Source of the DNA: Betaproteobacteria bacterium
Lineage (GTDB): Bacteria > Pseudomonadota > Gammaproteobacteria > Burkholderiales > Ferrovaceae
Assembly: GCA_028870615.1 (NCBI GenBank)
Contig: JAGWPH010000232.1
Location: forward strand, 1-20,047
DNA: 20,047 bases
Direction: 5' to 3'
In this document: positions 8,578-20,029 of the stretch, piece after piece
Position numbering within the stretch: position 1 is the stretch's first letter
How the letters are laid out: each line of letters begins with the position of its first letter
Translations under genes and position numbers: made by a program
Notes under the pieces: generated by a model
The model's input: only the letters and a program-made list of their open reading frames with translations
The model's database searches: none
Told to the model about the DNA's origin: nothing

Positions 8578-10560
8578 ATGCCAATTGTTCAAGTTGCACT
8601 CGATATCCCACTCAGTCGCCTTTTTGACTATGAGGCGCCAACCGCCACGGCAGCTGATATTGGCCGGCGTGTACTGGTGCCCTTTGGGCATGAAGAAAAA
8701 GTCGGGATCATTTTAGCGATCAAAACTGATGCTGACTGTACCCCTGAACAGGTCAAACCGATCAAGGCCCTGTGGCAGGATGTGCCCGCGCTTTCAGAGA
8801 GTGATCTGAGTTTTCTGCATTTTTGTAGCGAGTACTACCATCATCCGCTGGGCCCGGTCATTTTGAACGCGCTTCCTCCTGGATTGCGCAGAATTTCAGG
8901 CTGGACCCCCCCAAGACGACAGACAAAAACTGTCATTCCGGAAGCCGTCCCCTTTCCTCTCATGACTCCTGATCAAATCACTGCGACCCAGGAGATCCAT
9001 GCGCGCGTTTCTGGTTTTCAAACCTTTTTACTTCATGGCATTACCGGGAGTGGCAAAACAGAGGTGTACCTCAATGCAATCCAGCGCGTCGTGCAACAAG
9101 GCATGCAGGTCCTGGTGTTGACTCCCGAGATCAATCTGACGCCGCAACTTGAATTGCGCTTTCGTCAACGTTTGCCCACTGTGCCCTTGACCAGTCTGCA
9201 CAGCAATCTGGGAGAAAAGGAACGCGTAGCCCGCTGGCTCAGGGCGCAGCGCGGTGAAGTCTCCGTCATACTGGGAACGCGGCTGGCCGTCTTTTGCCCC
9301 ATGCCGCATTTGGGACTGATCGTGGTGGACGAGGAGCATGACGCTTCGTACAAGCAACAGGAAGGATTGCGGTACTCTGCGCGCGATCTCGCAGTTGTCC
9401 GGGCCCAAATGCTGCAAATCCCGATCATCCTAGGGTCGGCAACTCCTGCAATCGAATCCTGGTGGAATGCTCGGTCCGGTCGCTATCAACTGCTCAAATT
9501 ATCGCAAAGGGCACAACCCGGTGCCCGTCTACCGCTTATCCAACTGGTGCAGCCCTCGCGCAGGCCCTCTCCCCAAACGATCTCAAAAACCGTATTGCAG
9601 GCGTTGCAGCAGCGCCTGGATCGGTCAGAACAAAGCCTGGTTTTCATCAACCGGCGCGGCTATGCGCCTACACTCCTGTGCAGTCAGTGTGGTTGGGTCT
9701 GCAGTTGCACGCGCTGCAGCGCAAGGATGGTGGTTCACCTGCGAGCTCACCAGTTGCGCTGTCATCACTGCGGAGATCAGTGCGCCATTCCTCTTCACTG
9801 CCCTGAATGTGGCAACGCCCGCCTGGAGTCCATCGGAGACGGCACACAGAAAATCGAAGCACAGCTACGCGAGCAATTTCCCGCAGCGCGAATTCTGCGC
9901 ATTGATAGCGACACCCTGTCGCGGCAGGATGCCTGGACTGAAACCGCTGCAGCGATCCAGTCAGGACAGGTGGATATCCTCGTCGGGACACAGGTTTTAG
10001 TCAAAGGCCATGATTTTCCAAAAATCACTTTGGTGGTCGCCCTGAATGTCGATGGGGCATTGTTCAGCAACGATTTTCGTGGCAGCGAACGCCTGTTTTC
10101 GCAACTGATCCAGGTGGCTGGTCGCGCAGGACGCGCAGACCGTCCTGGCGAAGTCATGATCCAGACCGACTTTCCCCAACATCCCCTGTTCATGGCCTTG
10201 CTGCAACATGATTATGAGGATTTTGCGCAACGCGAACTGGAGCAAAGACGCCTGGCAGGTTTCCCCCCCTTCGTGTATCAGGCTATCCTGCGTGCCAGCG
10301 CTGAAAAAGCCAGTTTCGTCGAATCCTTCATGCTGGAAGCGTTGGAATTGGCAAAGCCCATTGCAAAGGGCATCGAAATTTACGACCCGGTTCCCGCTCC
10401 GATGGCTCGGTTGGCCGGCAAAACCCGCCTGCAATTGTTAGCACAATGCAATAACCGCAGCCGCCTGCAGACTTTTCTGACGGCGTGGCAAACACAATTG
10501 TTTACAATCGCACGATCTCGAGTCAGCTGGGTTCTCGATGTGGATCCGCTGGAATTATGA
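8578..10560 (+). CDS. priA: Primosomal replication restart helicase PriA (short form)
   Basis: PriA is a 3'-5' DNA helicase that recognises stalled forks and D-loops and reloads the replicative helicase. The ATG at 8578 gives 660 residues starting MPIVQVALDIPL, which aligns with the 3' end-binding domain (about 1-105). Walker A GITGSGKTE is at 154-162 (K160), DEEH at 251-254 and GSATPAIES near 286. The zinc-binding cysteine block lies at about 368-411 (CSQCGWVCSCTRC, CHHCG, CPECG). Later come VLVGTQVLVKGHDF and the motif with QVAGRAGRADR. E. coli PriA has 732 residues and its Walker A near residue 225; here only a linker of about 25-30 residues separates the 3' end-binding domain from the helicase, so the winged-helix domain appears absent. 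No clear ribosome binding site precedes the ATG, and the frame upstream has no other ATG, GTG or TTG start. Confidence 0.96.
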   Translation: MPIVQVALDIPLSRLFDYEAPTATAADIGRRVLVPFGHEEKVGIILAIKTDADCTPEQVKPIKALWQDVPALSESDLSFLHFCSEYYHHPLGPVILNALPPGLRRISGWTPPRRQTKTVIPEAVPFPLMTPDQITATQEIHARVSGFQTFLLHGITGSGKTEVYLNAIQRVVQQGMQVLVLTPEINLTPQLELRFRQRLPTVPLTSLHSNLGEKERVARWLRAQRGEVSVILGTRLAVFCPMPHLGLIVVDEEHDASYKQQEGLRYSARDLAVVRAQMLQIPIILGSATPAIESWWNARSGRYQLLKLSQRAQPGARLPLIQLVQPSRRPSPQTISKTVLQALQQRLDRSEQSLVFINRRGYAPTLLCSQCGWVCSCTRCSARMVVHLRAHQLRCHHCGDQCAIPLHCPECGNARLESIGDGTQKIEAQLREQFPAARILRIDSDTLSRQDAWTETAAAIQSGQVDILVGTQVLVKGHDFPKITLVVALNVDGALFSNDFRGSERLFSQLIQVAGRAGRADRPGEVMIQTDFPQHPLFMALLQHDYEDFAQRELEQRRLAGFPPFVYQAILRASAEKASFVESFMLEALELAKPIAKGIEIYDPVPAPMARLAGKTRLQLLAQCNNRSRLQTFLTAWQTQLFTIARSRVSWVLDVDPLEL

Positions 10561-10573
10561 ACGCGGTCGCCAA

Positions 10574-10588
10574 GCCATTTATAATGGC
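10574..10588. promoter_or_regulatory. Candidate argS promoter -10 inside a palindrome
   Basis: TATAAT at 10580-10585 is a perfect -10 hexamer, 24 bp before the argS ATG. It sits within GCCATT-TAT-AATGGC (10574-10588), a perfect 6-bp dyad. The best -35 is weak: TTATGA at 10555-10560 with 19-bp spacing. The dyad could be an operator covering the -10 or a small hairpin after priA. Confidence 0.4.
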
Positions 10589-10609
10589 CCATTGATAAAG
10601 ACAACTTCG

Positions 10610-12382
10610 ATGATCGAATCCCACTCCCTTACGCTGCACGCGAGCATCATTGCCTTGTTTCGGAAGGCGGTCCGGATAGTTTCACCGGACAGCAAACCCA
10701 ACATTGTCTTGGAACGCCCACGCCAGGCAGATCATGGTGAATTTGCCTGCACTTTGGCACTACAGCTGGCCAAAACCACACATCGCCCACCGCGCGAGCT
10801 TGCGAAAGCATTGATCGATGCGCTACCCCCTTCGAAATTCATTGAAAAAATTGATGTGGCGGGCCCCGGGTTCATCAATATCTTCCTCACACCCGCAGCC
10901 AAGCAATCCGTGGTCTCTGAAGTATTGAACTCAAATGGCCGGTGGGGCGAGATCAACTTGGGCCATCAGCGTCGTATTCAAGTGGAATTCGTATCGAGCA
11001 ATCCGACGGGCCCCCTGCATGTTGGCCATGGGCGTGGCGCTTCCTTTGGAGCCTCGTTAGCCAATATTCTGGAAAAAGCGGGGTACCGGGTCCAGCGCGA
11101 ATACTATGTCAACGATGCCGGGCGCCAGATGGATATCCTGACCGTATCAACCTGGCTGCGCTACCTGGCAGGTTTCGGATCGCTGATTGCCTTCCCGCCC
11201 AATGGTTATCAAGGAGACTACGTCACTGAGATGGCCAATCATCTGCGCGGTGCCGAGGGCGCTCGTCTGGTGCGGACGGATCAGGCTGTACTGCAAGGCT
11301 CCTCGGGTTTCGCCATGAACCAACACGACGACGTACCGACTGAGGCACAAATCGAAGCTCATATGGATGTCCTGATTGCCAATGCCAAATCCTTGCTGGG
11401 CAACGATTACCGAATCGTGCATCAATTGGCACTGAGAGAGCAGCTGGCCGATTGTCGGGAAGATCTGGAAGCGTTCGGTGTGGTGTTTGACGAATGGTTT
11501 TCCGAACAGTCTCTTTACGATGACGGTTCAATAGCCAAGGTTGTGGAACAGTTAGCTGCGGCAGGCCACCTTTATGTCCAGGACGGCGCTCAATGGTTTC
11601 GCTCTACCGCCTTCGGGGACGAAAAGGATCGTGTGATACAGAGGGAAAACGGCATCTTTACCTACTTTGCTTCAGATATTGCCTACCATGCAAATAAATT
11701 TGCCCGTGGCTTTGATGTCATTGTAGACGTATGGGGTGCCGATCATCACGGTTATATCCCGCGCGTCATGGCGGCACTGACCGCACTGGGACTTGATGCC
11801 AAGCGCATGCATGTCCCACTGGTCCAGTTTGTGAGCCTTTACCGTCACGGTGAAAAAGTGCAGATGTCCACCCGTAAAGGTCAATTTGTTACTCTACGCG
11901 AGCTGCGCACTGAAGTCGGCCGTGATGCCGCCCGCTTCTTTTATGTATTACGTAAGTCTGATCAACATCTCGATTTTGACCTGGATCTTGCCAAATCGGA
12001 AAGTAACGACAACCCGGTATATTATGTCCAGTATGCGCATGCACGAATTCATGGCGTGCTGGCAAAATGGGGTGGCGAATCGAACCGCCTGTCGCAGGTC
12101 GCACTGACGCCACTAAACAGCCCGCAGGAATTTGCCTTGATGCAATGGCTAAGAGAGTACCCCGAGACCCTCGAATTGGCCGCGCGTGAATATGCGCCCC
12201 ACATGGTGGCTTTCTACTTGAAGGAGCTCGCAGCTGCATTGCACAGCTATTACAATGCAGTTCAATTTTTGGTGGACGACGAATCACTGAAACTGGCAAG
12301 GCTGGCACTGATATGTGCCGTAGCCGCCGTGCTCCGCGATGGATTGGCCCTATTGGGCGTCAGTGCCCCAGAAAAAATGTAA
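10610..12382 (+). CDS. argS: Arginyl-tRNA synthetase
   Basis: ArgS is the class I cytosolic enzyme that charges tRNA-Arg with arginine; the family needs the tRNA bound to activate arginine. The ATG at 10610 gives 590 residues (E. coli 577). The frame is open to 10538, but the earlier ATG would overlap priA and adds unconserved residues. Order of parts: N-terminal tRNA D-loop recognition domain (about 1-115), the HIGH motif as HVGHGR (137-142) in the FVSSNPTGPLHVGHGRG context, YYVNDAGRQ, the KMSK-like loop as MSTRKG (419-424) and a C-terminal helical DALR anticodon-binding domain ending LLGVSAPEKM. Lack of a canonical KMSK is normal in ArgRS. The gene starts 49 bp after priA with a candidate promoter in between. 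The SPOR gene follows after 13 bp. Confidence 0.97.
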   Translation: MIESHSLTLHASIIALFRKAVRIVSPDSKPNIVLERPRQADHGEFACTLALQLAKTTHRPPRELAKALIDALPPSKFIEKIDVAGPGFINIFLTPAAKQSVVSEVLNSNGRWGEINLGHQRRIQVEFVSSNPTGPLHVGHGRGASFGASLANILEKAGYRVQREYYVNDAGRQMDILTVSTWLRYLAGFGSLIAFPPNGYQGDYVTEMANHLRGAEGARLVRTDQAVLQGSSGFAMNQHDDVPTEAQIEAHMDVLIANAKSLLGNDYRIVHQLALREQLADCREDLEAFGVVFDEWFSEQSLYDDGSIAKVVEQLAAAGHLYVQDGAQWFRSTAFGDEKDRVIQRENGIFTYFASDIAYHANKFARGFDVIVDVWGADHHGYIPRVMAALTALGLDAKRMHVPLVQFVSLYRHGEKVQMSTRKGQFVTLRELRTEVGRDAARFFYVLRKSDQHLDFDLDLAKSESNDNPVYYVQYAHARIHGVLAKWGGESNRLSQVALTPLNSPQEFALMQWLREYPETLELAAREYAPHMVAFYLKELAAALHSYYNAVQFLVDDESLKLARLALICAVAAVLRDGLALLGVSAPEKM

Positions 12383-12395
12383 TAAAGGACGGCAA

Positions 12396-13052
12396 ATGAC
12401 GCAAGTTTCATCCGGACATCGATCAAACCCACGCCCCTCCAGGAACGCCCCTTTTCTGAAAGGATTGCTGGTGGGCCTCGTCCTGGGGGTTGCATTATCT
12501 GCAGGGGTAGCACTGTATATCACACGCATGCCGAGCCCTTTTGTTGCTCACTCCACACAGTCTTCCACTGCGCCTGACAAACCCATCGCAGAAATGCCTG
12601 ATGTTTCTCGCCAGGGATTGATGAACCCCAGTCCCGTGGCTTCCGGTGCCGCGTCAATACCTTCCAATATCGATTTAGGCCGCACCGGGGGCACAACGTC
12701 TCCCACTGACCTCCCCTTCCAGACTCCTGCGACACCTTCAACTGCTTCTGAACCAGGACCAACCCCCAATTTGCCTGAACCGACAACGACTGTGACTTAC
12801 TTTGTGCAAACCGGGGCATTCAGCAAGGAATCTGAAGCCGAAAACCAACGAGCAAATCTGGCCCTGATGGGTGTGGATGCAACAGTGTTGTCCCCTGAAG
12901 TCGGCGACAAGCCGCTCTATCGGGTTCGTGTTGGCCCGATAGTCTCTGTGGATGAGGTGCGCACCCTGGTGGCCACGCTCAAAAACAATGGCATCACCAC
13001 AAACATTATCAAATTGAACTCGATCAAACCCAAAAACGCAGTATCTCGTTAA
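12396..13052 (+). CDS. SPOR-domain membrane protein, FtsN-like
   Basis: The ATG at 12396 has AAAGGA 6 bases upstream and gives 218 residues. A short basic cytoplasmic tail (1-18) is followed by one membrane segment (about 20-42, rich in Leu, Val, Gly), a PSPF motif, a periplasmic linker rich in Pro, Ser and Thr (about 50-132) and a SPOR domain (about 133-207, starting TYFVQTGAF and containing YRVRVGPI). SPOR domains bind septal peptidoglycan lacking stem peptides. The layout is that of FtsN, the divisome activator, but the short FtsN essential helix cannot be confirmed from sequence alone, so no symbol is given. It lies between argS (13 bp) and dsbA (17 bp) and is probably cotranscribed with both. 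Confidence 0.88.
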   Translation: MTQVSSGHRSNPRPSRNAPFLKGLLVGLVLGVALSAGVALYITRMPSPFVAHSTQSSTAPDKPIAEMPDVSRQGLMNPSPVASGAASIPSNIDLGRTGGTTSPTDLPFQTPATPSTASEPGPTPNLPEPTTTVTYFVQTGAFSKESEAENQRANLALMGVDATVLSPEVGDKPLYRVRVGPIVSVDEVRTLVATLKNNGITTNIIKLNSIKPKNAVSR

Positions 13053-13069
13053 CCGGAGACGAAATTATC

Positions 13070-13708
13070 ATGAAATGGTTTTCCAACGCATGCAAGACAC
13101 TGGTCATTGGCGGTCTGCTGGTTTCAACAACCGTTTTCAGTGCTGTCGTCGATCGCGACTATGTGCTGGTGGTTCCCCCGCGTCCTACTGACTCGGGAAA
13201 AAAGGTGGAAATCGTGGAGGTCTTTTCCTATGCCTGCCCCCATTGCAACACCCTCGCCCCGATGATAGAGCCCTGGGCCAAGAAACTCCCATCGAATGTA
13301 GTGTTCAAGCGCATCCCGGTAAGCTTTGGACGCCCCCAATGGGCCCTTTTGGCAAAAACTTACTATGCGTTGGACGCCATCAATGAAGCCGACCGGTTGC
13401 ACGAAAAGATTTTTGCGGCCCTTCATACTGAGCGGATCAATCTGAACTCGCAGGACGTCCTGTTTGATTGGCTGGAAAAACAAGGGGTCAATCGGCAAAA
13501 ATTTATGGATGCTTTTAATTCGTTTTCGGTCCAGAGCAGGGTCCAGCGAGGAGATCAAAAAGCCATGGAGTACGGTGTTGACGCTGTTCCCACGGTGATT
13601 ATCGATGGCAAATTCCGCACGTCCCCCAGTATGGCAGGGGGCAACGGGGCACTTTTTCCCGTCATGAACGACCTGATTAAGCAAACGCTCAAAGCAAGGG
13701 GGTTGTGA
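13070..13708 (+). CDS. dsbA: Periplasmic thiol:disulfide oxidoreductase DsbA
   Basis: DsbA introduces disulfide bonds into proteins newly arrived in the periplasm and is reoxidised by the membrane protein DsbB. The protein has 212 residues. A signal peptide is evident: MKWFSNACK, a hydrophobic core, then a cleavage site near FSA at 23-25. The active site CPHC is at 56-59 (FSYACPHCN) and the cis-proline loop AVPTVII has Pro174. A helical insert lies between about 85 and 165, as expected for the DsbA fold. GGAGA lies 10 bases before the ATG. No dsbB is visible in the window. The gene ends 7 bp from the convergent glmU, with no clear terminator. Confidence 0.94.
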   Translation: MKWFSNACKTLVIGGLLVSTTVFSAVVDRDYVLVVPPRPTDSGKKVEIVEVFSYACPHCNTLAPMIEPWAKKLPSNVVFKRIPVSFGRPQWALLAKTYYALDAINEADRLHEKIFAALHTERINLNSQDVLFDWLEKQGVNRQKFMDAFNSFSVQSRVQRGDQKAMEYGVDAVPTVIIDGKFRTSPSMAGGNGALFPVMNDLIKQTLKARGL

Positions 13709-13718
13709 TCCCGGATCA
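13706..13718. other. Palindrome carrying the stop codons of dsbA and glmU
   Basis: TGATCCCGGATCA is a 6-bp inverted repeat around a single C. Its left end is the dsbA TGA (13706-13708), and its right end read on the minus strand is the glmU TGA (13718-13716). On the plus strand it is followed by AGTTTTCTT, so it might act as a very weak terminator for dsbA (5-bp stem, 3-base loop). Confidence 0.45.
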
Positions 13719-15092
13719 AGTTTTCTTGATTGGCCGCTTCCAGCGCGTAATGCTGACCTGCTTTGAACGCGACAGCGTAAGCTGTTCTGGAGGAGCTGCG
13801 CTGACAATGGTCGATCCCGCGCCAATAGTTGCCCCCTTGCCGATCGTGACTGGTGCAACCAGTTGCGTGTCCGAACCGATGAATACATCATCTTCGATGA
13901 TGGTGCGGTGTTTGTTCGCTCCATCGTAATTGCAGGTGATTGTCCCGGCGCCGACGTTAACGCGCATTCCCACGGTACTGTCCCCGACATAGGACAAGTG
14001 ATTGACTTTGGTTTCTGCTCCCAGCGTACTATTCTTGATTTCCACGAAATTGCCGATATGGACGTTACTGGCTGTGTCTGTCCCTGGGCGCAACCGGGCA
14101 TAAGGTCCAATCCGGTTATCCTTGCCGACATTAACGCCTTCCAGGTGGCAAAATGCGTGGACGACAGTCCCGGCGCCAATTCGGCAGTTGTTCATCACGC
14201 AGTGGGGCCCGATACTGACCCCATCTTCCAGAAAAACTTCGCCTTCAAAAATACAACCGATGTCAATCTGGACGTCGCTGCCACACGTCAACGTGCCACG
14301 CACATCCAATCGCGCTGGATCGTACAGGGTGACTCCGGACTCCAGTAGCTTTTGTGCTACTTCGCGCTGATGAATGCGTTCCAGCTCGGCCAATTGTTTT
14401 TTGCTGTTCACACCCAATGCCTCCCAGGGCCTGTCTGGCGTAATCGTTTCAATAGGGATATCTTCTTGTCCCGCCAAGGCAACCACGTCCGTCAAATAAT
14501 ACTCGTTTTGAGCATTTTGACAGGAGATTTGCTCCAGCCATCCGTCCAATCGCGATGCGGGAAATGCCATGATGCCGGTATTCACTTCGGTGATCGCTTT
14601 TTCTGCAGGGGATGCGTCCCGTTCCTCCCGGATGGCGACAACCCGGCCCCGGGAATCGCGAATAATCCGTCCGTAGCCTTTCGGCTCGGGGACCTGTTGT
14701 ACCAGCACAGCCAGACGATGTCCCTGGCTTGATGCGATCAGGCGTCGCAGGGTTTCCGCTTGAAGCAGCGGAACATCCCCGTAAAGTACCAGGACGACTC
14801 CCTCATCCGGAAGATGCGGCAGCGCCTGCATCAGCGCATGGCCCGTGCCCCGTTGGGGTTCCTGAAGCACCCAATGGAGCGCCAAGTCTGACGTAGTGGC
14901 GTTTCTGACCGTCTCGGGGTTATGGCCATGAACTACCATAATTCCTTGAGGCGAGAGGGACTGTGCAGTGTCTACAACATGTTGCAGAAGGGTCTTTGCG
15001 GCCAGACGATGCAGCACTTTGGGTAATGCCGAGCCCATACGCTTGCCCTGGCCGGCGGCAAGGATGACGATGTTGAGCGGAGACGCGTTCAG
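13716..15092 (-). CDS. glmU: Bifunctional UDP-GlcNAc pyrophosphorylase / GlcN-1-P acetyltransferase, CTG start
   Basis: GlmU acetylates glucosamine-1-phosphate and then couples it to UTP, giving UDP-GlcNAc for peptidoglycan and LPS. Conserved sequence begins [13 protein letters not shown], upstream of the first ATG (15038), and the frame is closed by a TGA further upstream. Between them there is no ATG, GTG or TTG. The CTG at 15092-15090 gives 458 residues (E. coli 456) and puts LAAGxGxRM at 11-19 and Lys at 25, the same numbers as E. coli GlmU. AAGAG lies 6 bases upstream, and CTG overlaps the atpC TGA as CTGA. Metal ligands are probably D106 (LYGDVP) and N229 (GVNSKKQL). The C-terminal left-handed beta-helix contains KVNHLSYVG with the likely acetyltransferase His365. 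glmS, often next in gammaproteobacteria, is not downstream. Confidence 0.93.
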   Translation of the reverse strand: MNASPLNIVILAAGQGKRMGSALPKVLHRLAAKTLLQHVVDTAQSLSPQGIMVVHGHNPETVRNATTSDLALHWVLQEPQRGTGHALMQALPHLPDEGVVLVLYGDVPLLQAETLRRLIASSQGHRLAVLVQQVPEPKGYGRIIRDSRGRVVAIREERDASPAEKAITEVNTGIMAFPASRLDGWLEQISCQNAQNEYYLTDVVALAGQEDIPIETITPDRPWEALGVNSKKQLAELERIHQREVAQKLLESGVTLYDPARLDVRGTLTCGSDVQIDIGCIFEGEVFLEDGVSIGPHCVMNNCRIGAGTVVHAFCHLEGVNVGKDNRIGPYARLRPGTDTASNVHIGNFVEIKNSTLGAETKVNHLSYVGDSTVGMRVNVGAGTITCNYDGANKHRTIIEDDVFIGSDTQLVAPVTIGKGATIGAGSTIVSAAPPEQLTLSRSKQVSITRWKRPIKKT

Positions 15093-15514
15093 TGCGAACT
15101 CTTGCGCAACCGCTCGATGGCTGCGATTTGTGCCATGGCCTCAGCAAGTTCGGCCGTAGCCTTGGCGTAATCGATGTCTGCGGATCGGTCATGAAGCGTT
15201 CGCTCAGCCAGGTGCTTGGCTTCGATGGCCTTGGCTTCGTCCAGATCGCGACCTCGAATGGCTGAATCTGCCAGCACAGTTACACTGTCCGGTTGAATTT
15301 CCAAAATACCACCGGAGACAAAAATCAGCTCTTCGGAGCTCTGGCCTGGTATTCGAATGCGAACCGTCCCGGGACGAATCCGGGTGATGAGTGGTGCGTG
15401 ACTCGGATAAATGCCGAGTTCCCCCATCTCACCAGGCAGAACAACAAATTCGGCATTGCCGGAGAAAATTTGCTCTTCTGCACTGACCACATCCACATGG
15501 ATCAAATGGGCCAT
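15089..15514 (-). CDS. atpC: ATP synthase F1 subunit epsilon
   Basis: Epsilon is part of the central stalk of F1 and can inhibit ATP hydrolysis through its C-terminal helices. The protein has 141 residues. The N-terminal beta-sandwich (about 1-86) contains [17 protein letters not shown] and [12 protein letters not shown]; an Ala-, Glu- and Arg-rich helical hairpin (about 87-138) follows, with [16 protein letters not shown] good GGAGA ribosome binding site precedes the ATG at 15514. The gene starts 12 bp after atpD, and its TGA overlaps the likely CTG start of glmU. Confidence 0.96.
   Translation of the reverse strand: MAHLIHVDVVSAEEQIFSGNAEFVVLPGEMGELGIYPSHAPLITRIRPGTVRIRIPGQSSEELIFVSGGILEIQPDSVTVLADSAIRGRDLDEAKAIEAKHLAERTLHDRSADIDYAKATAELAEAMAQIAAIERLRKSSH
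15099..15103 (-). promoter_or_regulatory. Ribosome binding site supporting the CTG start of glmU
   Basis: On the minus strand AAGAG (15103-15099) lies 6 bases before CTG at 15092-15090, inside the last codons of atpC. Ribosomes finishing atpC would stop at a TGA that overlaps the CTG, an arrangement suited to reinitiation. Confidence 0.4.
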
Positions 15515-15526
15515 CTTTGTTCTCCG

Positions 15527-17867
<2,341 letters not shown>

Positions 17868-17908
17868 CTTCTCGTCTGCCTGTCCTGTCTACGCTTTTCG
17901 GATTAATA

Positions 17909-19450
17909 CTAGTAGGCGTTGGTCGCTTTGAAATCCTTAATTGCAGCTTCTGCAGCCTTCTCGTCGTCACCCGCCAGGTCCTTGGTGGACTCGATCTTAT
18001 CCAGCAGGTTCTTGTACTTGGACTTCATAAACGAGTGGAGCGCAGATTCAAATGCCAACACCCTGTTGACTGGCACATCATCAAGATAACCCTTGTTGGC
18101 CGCCAGCAGGCTTATAGCCATGTCGGATACGCTTAAAGGTGCATATTGTGCTTGCTTCATAAGCTCAGTGAACATGCGGCCCCGATCCAGCTGTTTGCGG
18201 GTAGCGTCATCCAGGTCCGATGCAAACTGTGCAAACGCAGCCAGTTCACGATATTGTGCCAGTGCCAAACGTACACCTCCGCCCAGTTTTTTGATGACCT
18301 TGGTCTGTGCTGCGCCACCAACGCGGGACACCGAAATACCGGCGTTGATTGCAGGACGAATACCGGCGTTGAACAGATCGGTTTCCAGGAAGATCTGGCC
18401 ATCAGTGATGGAAATCACGTTGGTCGGCACAAACGCCGAGACATCACCGGCAGCAGTTTCGATCACTGGCAGTGCAGTCAACGAACCGGTTTTGCCTTTA
18501 ACTGATCCGTTGGTGAACTTTTCAACGTATTCCTCGTTAACACGGGCTGCGCGCTCAAGAAGGCGCGAGTGCAGATAGAACACATCCCCTGGGTAAGCTT
18601 CACGGCCTGGCGGGCGGCGCAGCAACAGTGAGATTTGCCGATAGGCCCAGGCCTGCTTGGTCAGATCGTCATAGATGATCAGCGCATCTTGGCCACGGTC
18701 ACGGAAGTACTCCCCCATGGTGCAACCCGCATAAGGTGCGATGAACTGCAACGCAGCGGCATCGGATGCGGTGGCAGCCACGACGATGGTGTATTCCATC
18801 GCTCCGTGTTCTTCCAGCTTGCGCACTACGTTGGCGATGGTAGAAGCCTTTTGACCAATCGCAACATAGATGCAGGTCATGTTCTGACCCTTTTGATTAA
18901 TGATGGTGTCGACCGCGACAGCAGTTTTGCCGGTTTGGCGGTCACCAATGATCAGTTCACGCTGGCCGCGACCGATAGGCACCATTGAGTCAATGGACTT
19001 GAGGCCGGTCTGCACGGGCTGTGAAACAGACTTGCGGGCAATGACACCTGGCGCCACTTTTTCAATCTTATCTGTCATCTTGGCGTTGACCGGACCCTTG
19101 CCGTCGATAGGCTGACCCAGCGCGTTAACCACGCGTCCAATCAATTCAAGACCCACGGGCACTTCCAGAATACGGCCCGTACATGTACAAGTGTCGCCCT
19201 CGGCAATATGCTCATAGGCGCCCAGAATCACCGCACCGACCGAATCGCGCTCCAGGTTAAGTGCCAAGCCGAAAGTATTGCCTGGAAATTCGATCATTTC
19301 GCCAGCCATCGCATTGGACAAGCCGTGTATGCGAACGATACCGTCAGTCACCGAAATTACCGTACCTTGAGTACGTGCTTCGGCGCTGGCAGAGAAATTC
19401 TCCAGCCTGCTTTTAATCAGTTCGCTGATTTCTGAAGTGGATAACTGCAT
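17909..19450 (-). CDS. atpA: ATP synthase F1 subunit alpha
   Basis: Alpha forms the F1 hexamer with beta and holds the non-catalytic nucleotide sites. The protein has 513 residues starting [19 protein letters not shown], with AGGAGA upstream. The P-loop GDRQTGKT is at 169-176. The arginine finger is R376 in [10 protein letters not shown], the same number as in E. coli. [12 protein letters not shown] (261-272) carries Trp268 where E. coli has a small residue; I recall this as typical of betaproteobacteria. The C-terminal helical domain is complete, ending DFKATNAY. The gene starts 24 bp after atpH. Confidence 0.98.
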   Translation of the reverse strand: MQLSTSEISELIKSRLENFSASAEARTQGTVISVTDGIVRIHGLSNAMAGEMIEFPGNTFGLALNLERDSVGAVILGAYEHIAEGDTCTCTGRILEVPVGLELIGRVVNALGQPIDGKGPVNAKMTDKIEKVAPGVIARKSVSQPVQTGLKSIDSMVPIGRGQRELIIGDRQTGKTAVAVDTIINQKGQNMTCIYVAIGQKASTIANVVRKLEEHGAMEYTIVVAATASDAAALQFIAPYAGCTMGEYFRDRGQDALIIYDDLTKQAWAYRQISLLLRRPPGREAYPGDVFYLHSRLLERAARVNEEYVEKFTNGSVKGKTGSLTALPVIETAAGDVSAFVPTNVISITDGQIFLETDLFNAGIRPAINAGISVSRVGGAAQTKVIKKLGGGVRLALAQYRELAAFAQFASDLDDATRKQLDRGRMFTELMKQAQYAPLSVSDMAISLLAANKGYLDDVPVNRVLAFESALHSFMKSKYKNLLDKIESTKDLAGDDEKAAEAAIKDFKATNAY

Positions 19451-19474
19451 TACTCTATCTCCTGACTTTTAGGT

Positions 19475-20011
19475 CTAGCTTTTAAGCGTGTAGGCCAAGT
19501 CCTGCAACTGGCCACGGACGGAAGCGTCTATGACCGTGTCGCCGACAACAATTTTGATCCCGCCAATAATTTCCGGGGTCACCTTGACGCTTGCTTCGAT
19601 TTTTTTTCCAAATCTGGCTTGTAGCTTGTCAACTAGGGTTTTTATATCGGTATCGGATAGCTGAGTTGCCGCAGTGATCTCGGCCTCGAGCACCCCTTCG
19701 TCCTCGGCCCTGAGAGCTTCAAATGCTGATGCAACATCCGGCAAAATTGACATACGCCCATATTCTGCGAGCAGCTTCACCAGGTTAGTTCCTTGTACAT
19801 TCAGTTTATTTCCGCAAACTGCAAGAAACGCGCTTTCGAGATCGCCTGCAGCAACCTTGGGATCATCGATATATGCTTTCATCCGAACATCCGAAGCGAC
19901 CATGGCTGCAAAACTCAACATATCTGACCAGGCCACAAGCGCGTTATTTTCTTTGGCCAGGCGAAAAACGGCTCCCGCATAGGGTCTTGCTATGGTTATC
20001 GCTTCAGCCAT
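19475..20011 (-). CDS. atpH: ATP synthase F1 subunit delta
   Basis: Delta links the top of F1 to the peripheral stalk b subunits. The protein has 178 residues, the usual length. It starts MAEAITIARPYAGAVFRLA, an N-terminal helical bundle (about 1-105), and ends with the conserved strand region PEIIGGIKIVVGDTVIDASVRGQL. CGGAG precedes the ATG by about 9 bases. The codons of FGKKIE contain eight A in a row (T-run at 19600-19607 on the plus strand). It begins 18 bp after the atpF stop. Confidence 0.96.
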   Translation of the reverse strand: MAEAITIARPYAGAVFRLAKENNALVAWSDMLSFAAMVASDVRMKAYIDDPKVAAGDLESAFLAVCGNKLNVQGTNLVKLLAEYGRMSILPDVASAFEALRAEDEGVLEAEITAATQLSDTDIKTLVDKLQARFGKKIEASVKVTPEIIGGIKIVVGDTVIDASVRGQLQDLAYTLKS

Positions 20012-20029
20012 GTTTAGGTACTCCGATTT

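Noticed and set aside
13124..14179. 351-codon minus-strand frame across dsbA and the end of glmU
   Set aside because: It is antisense to dsbA and out of frame with glmU, both of which are strongly conserved. Its translation shows no recognisable domain.
19600..19607. Eight-A run in atpH coding sequence as a programmed slippage site
   Set aside because: The frame continues normally to a full-length delta subunit, with no conserved alternative frame; lysine codons explain the run.
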